Assembly: GCA_900552255.1 (NCBI GenBank)
Contig: URZF01000032.1
Span: forward strand, 1-10,989
Origin: an uncultured Eubacteriales bacterium
GTDB lineage: Bacteria > Bacillota > Clostridia > Oscillospirales > CAG-272
Direction of reading: 5' to 3'
Length of the DNA: 10,989 bases
Position numbers and translations under genes: made by a program. The notes under the pieces were generated by a model. The model was not told the origin of the DNA, did no database searches, and saw nothing but the letters and a program-made list of their open reading frames with translations. Positions 6,383 through 10,989 of this stretch are shown here, in pieces. Numbering within the stretch: position 1 is the stretch's first letter; each line of letters begins with the position of its first letter.

Positions 6383-7593
6383 AAATCCGTATAGAGCCGT
6401 CCCGTCTGCACGGCATGATTGAAGCGCCGCCGTCCAAAAGCATGGCGCACCGCTTGCTGATCTGCGGCGGACTTGCAGAGGGGACAAGCGTCATTCACGG
6501 GATCTCGGATTCCGACGACGTCAAAGCGACCCTCGACTGCCTTTCCGCCATCGGCGCCGCTTATCAAAAAAACGGAAGCACGGCAGAAATCACCGGAACG
6601 GATATCCGAACAGTTCTCCCCGAAGCCTGTCTTGACTGCCACGAAAGCGGCAGCACCCTGCGCTTCTTTATCCCGCTCTGTCTCATGAGCGGTCAAAAAA
6701 TCACCCTTACCGGCACCGAAAAGCTGCTGTCCCGGCCGCTGGACGTATACGAGACCATCTGCAAGGAGCAAGGACTGCATTATCTTCACGGTCCCGATTC
6801 CGTAGAGGTCTGCGGCAGACTTTCCTCCGGAGAGTATAAAATCCCGGGCAACATCAGCAGTCAATTTATCAGCGGACTTCTTTTCGCGCTTCCCCTATGT
6901 GACGGCGACAGCATGATTTCCATTATCCCGCCGATCGAGAGCCGCTCTTATCTCGAGCTGACCATGGAAGCGCTCGCCGCATTCGGCGTCAATGTATGCT
7001 GGACAGACGACAAAACGATTCTAATCCGCGGAAATCAGCACTACAAGCCGGCAAACGTCACAGTGGAAGGCGATTATTCCAATGCCGCGTTCTTTGCGGC
7101 CTTGAAGCTCTTCGGGGCGGATATCGAAATCACCGGACTTTCAGAGCAAAGCCGTCAGGGCGACAAGGCCTATCTCAAATTTTATGAAATGCTGGAAAAA
7201 GGAACGCCGACGATCCATATCGGCGACTGTCCCGACCTTGGACCCGTGCTGATGGCGGTCGCTGCGGCGAAAAACGGCGCCGTGTTCCGCGAGACGCGGC
7301 GGCTCAAAATCAAGGAAAGCGACAGGGGCGCTGCCATGGCGGAGGAGCTTGCCAAATTCGACGTGTCCGTGACCGTGCATGAGGATTCCATCGTGGTTTA
7401 TCCCGTGAATTTTCACGCGCCGAAAGAAATCCTGCACGGACATAACGATCATAGGATTGTGATGGCGCTCTCCACCCTGCTCACCATCACCGGCGGCGAA
7501 ATCGACGGGGCTGAGGCCGTTCGGAAAAGCCTGCCGGAATATTTTGAACTCTTAAAATCCCTCGGCGCGGAGGTGACCGAATATGAAGCTTGA
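6379..7593 (+). CDS. aroA: 3-phosphoshikimate 1-carboxyvinyltransferase (EPSP synthase)
   Basis: The enzyme joins shikimate-3-phosphate and phosphoenolpyruvate to EPSP and is the target of glyphosate. The 404-residue protein has the two-domain family layout. Visible substrate-binding positions are PPSKSMAHR with Lys20, Ser21 and Arg25; ESGSTLRFF (89-97); SRPLD with Arg119; PGNISSQF (156-163); CPDLGP with catalytic Asp286; IKESDR with Glu313 and Arg316; and HNDHRI (355-360). The segment aligned with the E. coli glyphosate region around Gly96 to Pro101 keeps a glycine (Gly91) but has Phe96 in place of the proline. It starts within the aroQ stop and has a GGAGG at 6364-6368. Its end overlaps tyrA by 11 bp. 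Confidence 0.96.
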   Translation: MKIRIEPSRLHGMIEAPPSKSMAHRLLICGGLAEGTSVIHGISDSDDVKATLDCLSAIGAAYQKNGSTAEITGTDIRTVLPEACLDCHESGSTLRFFIPLCLMSGQKITLTGTEKLLSRPLDVYETICKEQGLHYLHGPDSVEVCGRLSSGEYKIPGNISSQFISGLLFALPLCDGDSMISIIPPIESRSYLELTMEALAAFGVNVCWTDDKTILIRGNQHYKPANVTVEGDYSNAAFFAALKLFGADIEITGLSEQSRQGDKAYLKFYEMLEKGTPTIHIGDCPDLGPVLMAVAAAKNGAVFRETRRLKIKESDRGAAMAEELAKFDVSVTVHEDSIVVYPVNFHAPKEILHGHNDHRIVMALSTLLTITGGEIDGAEAVRKSLPEYFELLKSLGAEVTEYEA

Positions 7594-8443
7594 CACCAGT
7601 AAAAAAATTCTGATCGTCGGCATGGGGTTGCTCGGCGGAAGCTATGCAAAAGCGCTCACCAAAAAAGGCTTCCATGTTTCGGCAATTACCCGAAGCCAAA
7701 AATCGATCGATTACGCGCTCTCCGAGGGCATGATCGAATGCGGCGCGGCAAAAATCGATTCCGAGCTGATCGGTAACGCCGATATCGTCGTCTTCGCCCT
7801 ATATCCGCATGTTTTCATCGATTGGATCCGCGAAAATCAGCAGTATTTTAAATCCGGCGCGGTCATCACCGACGTCACCGGCGTCAAGGGCTGTATTGTC
7901 GAAACGATACAGAATATGCTTCGCCCCGATGTGGAATTTATCGCGGCACATCCCATGGCGGGACGCGAGGTATCCGGCGTTGAAAACAGCGACGACGCGA
8001 TCTTCCGCGGCGCCAATTATGTCGTGACGCCCTCCGAAAAAAACACGCCGGAAGCGGTCGCTCTGTGCGAGGAGCTCGGCCGCACGCTCGGCTTTGCCAA
8101 GATCGCGACGCTTTCTCCCGCGGAGCACGACGAGATCATCGCCTTTGTCTCCCAGCTTACTCACTGTATCGCGATTTCCCTCATGACCTGCCAAAAGACA
8201 GAACATCTCGAGGATTATACGGGCGATTCCTTCCGGGATCTGACGAGAATTGCAAGGCTCAACGATGAAATGTGGAGCGAGCTGTTCCTGCTCAACAAAA
8301 ACGCGCTGCTCCATCAGATGAGTCTGTTTGAGAAAGAGCTTGACCGGCTTCGCTCGATGCTGGAAAGCGACGATACGGAGGGACTCCGTGAAATGATGAA
8401 ATATTCTACGAGCAGGCGCGCCCTGTTCGATAAGAAATCATAA
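7583..8443 (+). CDS. tyrA: Prephenate (or arogenate) dehydrogenase, no ACT domain
   Basis: The 286-residue protein oxidatively decarboxylates prephenate to 4-hydroxyphenylpyruvate, or arogenate to tyrosine. It has a Rossmann loop VGMGLLGGS (12-20), TDVTGVKG (96-103), AAHPMAGREVSGVENSD (121-137) with catalytic His123, and SQLTH with His194, followed by an all-helical dimerisation domain. At the end of the second strand, where NAD-dependent relatives carry an acidic residue, it reads ITRS (35-38), which hints at NADP+ use. The chain stops after the helical domain; the C-terminal ACT domain seen in TyrA of Bacillus subtilis is absent, so direct feedback by tyrosine through that domain is not expected. 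A GGAGGT site (7569-7574) inside aroA supports the start. Confidence 0.94.
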   Translation: MKLDTSKKILIVGMGLLGGSYAKALTKKGFHVSAITRSQKSIDYALSEGMIECGAAKIDSELIGNADIVVFALYPHVFIDWIRENQQYFKSGAVITDVTGVKGCIVETIQNMLRPDVEFIAAHPMAGREVSGVENSDDAIFRGANYVVTPSEKNTPEAVALCEELGRTLGFAKIATLSPAEHDEIIAFVSQLTHCIAISLMTCQKTEHLEDYTGDSFRDLTRIARLNDEMWSELFLLNKNALLHQMSLFEKELDRLRSMLESDDTEGLREMMKYSTSRRALFDKKS

Positions 8444-8450
8444 AAAAGAT

Positions 8451-8458
8451 AAGGATGG
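8451..8458 (+). promoter_or_regulatory. Weak ribosome binding site before the DAHP synthase, with competing ATGs
   Basis: AAGGATGG at 8451-8458 is the only purine-rich site before the DAHP synthase. An out-of-frame ATG at 8462 lies very close to it; the in-frame ATGs are at 8469 and 8475. I chose 8469 for its better spacing (10 nt from the site); 8475 would remove two residues and cannot be excluded. Confidence 0.45.
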
Positions 8459-8468
8459 TATATGTTTT

Positions 8469-9497
8469 ATGAATATGGATTTTATACGCAAGCTGCCGAT
8501 TCCGAAGGAAATCAAGGAGCAATACCCGATCACAGAGGAGCTTGCCCGGCTGAAAGCGGAAAGAGACATCGAAATCAAAAAGATTTTCAGCGGAGAATCC
8601 GACAAATTTCTGCTTGTCATCGGTCCCTGCTCCGCGGATTCCGAGGACAGCGTTCTCGACTACATTTCGAGACTGCGCGGCGTGCAGGAAAAGGTCAAGG
8701 ACAAAATCATGATCGTCCCGCGTATCTACACCGGAAAGCCCCGCACGACCGGCGACGGCTATAAGGGCATGCTCCATCAGCCGAATCCGAATGAAAAGCC
8801 GGATCTTATCAAGGGGATCATCGCGATCCGCGAGCTTCATATGCGCGCGCTGCGGGAGACCGGCTTCTCCTGTGCCGATGAAATGCTCTATCCCGAAAAT
8901 CACCGTTATCTCAACGACCTGCTCTCCTATGTCGCGGTCGGCGCGCGTTCCGTTGAGGATCAGCAGCACAGGCTCACCGCGAGCGGACTTGACATTCCGG
9001 TCGGCATGAAAAACCCGACAAGCGGCGATATTTCCGTCATGATGAACTCGATCACGGCGGCGCAGCATTCCCATGCGTTCATTTACAGAGGCTGGGAGGT
9101 CCAAAGCCAAGGCAATCCGTATGCACACGCAATCCTGCGCGGCTATGTGGACGAGCGCGGCAACTCGTTTCCGAACTATCATTATGAGGATCTTCTGCGT
9201 TTGGCCGAGACCTATGCGGAAAAAAATCTCCAAAACAAAGCGGTGGTCATCGATACCAACCATTCCAATTCCGGCAAAAAATACATCGAGCAAATCCGGA
9301 TCGCAAAGGAAATCCTCCACAGCTGCCGCCACAATGCGGAAATCAAAAAAATCGTCAAGGGGCTCATGATCGAAAGCTATATCGAGGACGGCTGTCAAAA
9401 GATCGGAGACGGCGTCTACGGGAAGTCCATCACAGACCCCTGTCTCGGATGGGAAAAGTCCGAGCGGCTCATTTACGATCTGGCCGACCAGCTTTGA
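8469..9497 (+). CDS. Class I DAHP synthase (3-deoxy-7-phosphoheptulonate synthase)
   Basis: The enzyme condenses phosphoenolpyruvate and erythrose-4-phosphate, the first and usually most controlled step of the pathway. The 342-residue chain resembles E. coli AroF/AroG/AroH in length and order. The metal ligands are visible: Cys54 in IGPCSADSED, His265 in DTNHSNSGK, Glu302 in LMIESYIEDG and Asp323 in ITDPCLGW. Phosphate and substrate-binding blocks include GKPRTTGDGYKG (89-100), VAVGARSVEDQQHR (155-168) and PVGMKNPTSG (177-186). The roughly 46-residue extension before the barrel, which carries allosteric contacts in the E. coli enzymes, suggests feedback control, but the effector (Phe, Tyr or other) cannot be read here. 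It is the last gene, 25 bp after tyrA and directly followed by the terminator. Confidence 0.95.
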   Translation: MNMDFIRKLPIPKEIKEQYPITEELARLKAERDIEIKKIFSGESDKFLLVIGPCSADSEDSVLDYISRLRGVQEKVKDKIMIVPRIYTGKPRTTGDGYKGMLHQPNPNEKPDLIKGIIAIRELHMRALRETGFSCADEMLYPENHRYLNDLLSYVAVGARSVEDQQHRLTASGLDIPVGMKNPTSGDISVMMNSITAAQHSHAFIYRGWEVQSQGNPYAHAILRGYVDERGNSFPNYHYEDLLRLAETYAEKNLQNKAVVIDTNHSNSGKKYIEQIRIAKEILHSCRHNAEIKKIVKGLMIESYIEDGCQKIGDGVYGKSITDPCLGWEKSERLIYDLADQL

Positions 9498-9502
9498 TCG
9501 CA

Positions 9503-9537
9503 AAAAAACACGCGGATAATTTATCCGCGTGTTTTTT
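9503..9537. terminator. Bidirectional intrinsic terminator between the operon and rex
   Basis: A perfect 17-bp inverted repeat (9503-9519 and 9521-9537) has a GC-rich core, ACACGCGGAT and its complement, flanked by six A on the left and six T on the right. The true hairpin loop is a few bases wide at the AT-rich centre. Read rightward it ends the aromatic operon 5 nt after the DAHP synthase stop; read leftward it can end rex, whose TGA (9537-9539) abuts the T-tract. Confidence 0.93.
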
Positions 9538-10178
9538 CAGTTATTTTCTTTTTCAAATTCTTTGGCAAGCTTCGTCGAAAGCACGGCAAGCGAGCATGCC
9601 ATATTTTCGTTTTTGAGAATCACGGAATCCGGAACATCGAGGTGTACGGGCGCAAAGTTCCAAACCGCAAGGATACCGACATCCAGCAGCGCGTCGCACG
9701 CTTCCCTCGCGCGAGCCGCCGGCACCGTGATAATGCCGATATGGACCTTCTTTTCACGGCAGAAATCGCCGAGCTTTTCCATCCCGTATATCGGCTTTCC
9801 GCTTTCCGTAAGCCCCGATTTTTTCGGATCGACGTCAAATGCGGCAAGAATGTTGAGTCCGTAGCGAGAAAAGCCCTCGTATCCGAGAAGCGCGCAGCCA
9901 AGCCGGCCGGCGCCAATGATAACGGCGTTGTTTGCATTGTCATAGCCGAGATATTTCTCAATTTCCGATTTCAGCTCTTCGACATTATATCCGATCTTCG
10001 GCTTTCCCGAAGAGCAGACCGAGGCCAAGTCCTTTCTCACCTGAACCTCGCCGAAGCCGAGCGCCGAAGCAAGCGAAGTTGCCGAAATGAACTCCGTATC
10101 GCCAGTCATCAGCTTCAAATAATCCAAATAGATCGGAAGCCGCTGAATCGTCGCTATGGATATTTCATTTTGAGCCAT
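9537..10178 (-). CDS. rex: Redox-sensing transcriptional repressor Rex
   Basis: The 213-residue protein matches Rex, which binds DNA when NADH is low and releases it when the NADH/NAD+ ratio rises, usually controlling fermentation and NADH-reoxidation genes. An N-terminal winged helix (about 1-80) carries IQRLPIYLDYL, ISATSLASALGFGEVQVRKDLA with the recognition helix, and KIGYNVEEL. The Rossmann domain has GAGRLGCALLGY (89-100), FDVDPKKSG (114-122) and the TVPAARARE and WNFAPVHLDVP blocks, ending in the helix that is domain-swapped in the dimer. The wing reads SVCSSGKPKIGY rather than the common YFGEFGxRGxGY, and the loop is GAGRLG rather than GAGNLG, so this is a divergent Rex subfamily. The start has an AAGGAGGGC site at 10183-10191. 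It follows the LysR gene by 14 bp, so the two were probably cotranscribed. Confidence 0.93.
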   Translation of the reverse strand: MAQNEISIATIQRLPIYLDYLKLMTGDTEFISATSLASALGFGEVQVRKDLASVCSSGKPKIGYNVEELKSEIEKYLGYDNANNAVIIGAGRLGCALLGYEGFSRYGLNILAAFDVDPKKSGLTESGKPIYGMEKLGDFCREKKVHIGIITVPAARAREACDALLDVGILAVWNFAPVHLDVPDSVILKNENMACSLAVLSTKLAKEFEKENN

Positions 10179-10192
10179 GATTGCCCTCCTTT

Positions 10193-10989
10193 TTATTGAC
10201 GGCCGTCACGCGGTATTTTAAAAAGCCTCTCAAAATACCCGATGATAAAATCATAGACGCTTTTTACCTCCCGCGTATCTTCTTTGTTTTCATGATAGGT
10301 GATCACAATGTCCCTTTTACATTCCGGGCTGGAAAGCCCAAGCAGATTGACATCGGGCGAATCCATCTCGCCCCATGTGTATTCCGGCCAAAAGCCGATG
10401 CCGGCGCCGGCGGCAATCAGATTCTTCACCGCATTCTGATTGTCGCTTTCAAACACGATTTTCGGCGAAAATCCCGCCTCACGGCAGAATTTATCGCATA
10501 TCGTGCGAAAATGCTTCACACCGGCAAGGCTGATGAACTCCTCCTCCGACACCTCGGAAAGATCGATCCTGCGATGACCTGCATACTTCCCGACAGCCGG
10601 AACCGCGAGATAGATTCGTTCCGTAAAGATACGGGAGGTGCCGCTCTCCCCTTTATGGCATAATTCCGTGCCGACGTCGATATCATACGGCATTTTTTCG
10701 GAATCATTCTGAACAATTTTGAAATTGACGTTTCGATGCTGCTTTCGATATTGGATGATACACTCCGTCATGACCGTCGAGGCTGCGTTCAAATTGATGT
10801 GAACCGTTTCTCTCTCAAGCGCGGCAAGCGTTTCCAGCTCATGCGGAAGGCTGTCAAGCTGACGGAGAAGCGGTGCCAGCTGCTCCTTCAAATAGCGTCC
10901 GTATTCCGTCAGAATGATATTTCTGCCATATAAAAAAAAAAGCGGATATCACGGTGGTATGCAAAGATATGCCTGCAGGTGAAAATGTA
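10193..10989 (-). pseudogene. LysR-type regulator, apparently disrupted in the DNA-binding domain, 5' end outside the window
   Basis: From 10948 down to the stop at 10193 one frame encodes about 251 residues of a LysR family protein: YPLFFLYGRNIILTEYGRYL is the classic end of the LysR helix-turn-helix domain, followed by the linker helix and the substrate-binding domain (FCREAGFSPKIVFESDNQ, LIAAGAGIGFWPEY). In the same frame a TGA lies at 10949-10951. Just upstream, in another frame (10988-10953), the sequence TFSPAGISLHTT fits the start of a LysR DNA-binding domain. LysR proteins normally have about 17 residues between these two blocks, but only 7 nt are present, so roughly 44 nt seem lost, removing the recognition helix and shifting the frame. 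A TTG at 10891 could start a domain-only product, but no ribosome binding site precedes it. A pseudogene is most likely; an assembly error is possible. Confidence 0.6.

Noticed and set aside
8406..9503. Antisense open frame of 365 codons across the DAHP synthase
   Set aside because: The sense strand encodes all metal ligands of DAHP synthase; the antisense product has no recognisable domain and covers the terminator arm.
10193..10891. Stand-alone effector-domain protein starting at TTG 10891
   Set aside because: No ribosome binding site precedes the TTG, and clear LysR sequence continues in frame upstream to 10948, so this is an internal codon of a longer, damaged gene.
1..10989. CRISPR arrays, tRNA/rRNA genes, insertion sequences or attachment sites
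   Set aside because: No spaced repeats, transposase motifs, terminal inverted repeats or cloverleaf-like sequences were seen.

Overview
The window is dominated by one long plus-strand operon (about 158-9537) that encodes the whole route from erythrose-4-phosphate and phosphoenolpyruvate to phenylalanine and tyrosine. Strong AGGAGG-type ribosome binding sites, tight gene overlaps, a Rex redox repressor next door, and the clade features of the enzymes (chorismate synthase with GGGHFSGRITAG, EPSP synthase with ESGSTLRFF, PheA with RSRP in its ACT domain) point to an anaerobic member of the Bacillota, class Clostridia, probably an uncultured gut-type lineage. I cannot name the genus from sequence alone.

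Layout. Positions 1-119 (minus strand) hold the start of an unidentified membrane-anchored or secreted protein, in visibly AT-rich DNA. Positions 120-241 are a divergent intergenic region with a near-consensus SigA promoter (TTGACT, 17 bp, TATACT) firing rightward and a tandem ATGTTAA repeat just downstream of the expected transcription start. The operon then reads: class I/II aminotransferase, pheA (chorismate mutase/prephenate dehydratase/ACT), aroB, aroC, a fused aroE-aroK, aroQ (type II dehydroquinase), aroA, tyrA without an ACT domain, and a class I DAHP synthase. Five of the eight junctions overlap (three are ATGA) and the other gaps are 2-26 bp, so one transcript and coupled translation are likely. 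A perfect 17-bp inverted repeat with A- and T-tracts at 9503-9537 ends it and can serve both strands.

Downstream, on the minus strand, are rex (9537-10178), encoding the NADH/NAD+-sensing repressor, and just upstream of it a LysR-type regulator running off the right edge. The LysR gene looks broken: the start and end of its DNA-binding domain lie in different frames, with about 44 nt of the recognition-helix region apparently missing and a TGA in between.

How the genes work together. The DAHP synthase, AroB, AroQ, AroE-AroK, AroA and AroC carry carbon to chorismate. PheA and TyrA take chorismate/prephenate to phenylpyruvate and 4-hydroxyphenylpyruvate (or, if the aminotransferase acts on prephenate, via arogenate). 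The aminotransferase finishes the amino acids. No trp genes are present. The most unusual points are the AroE-AroK fusion, substitutions at known functional motifs (AroC, AroA, TyrA, PheA), the absence of any long leader or T-box, and the disrupted LysR gene. I do not see a wholly novel system here.
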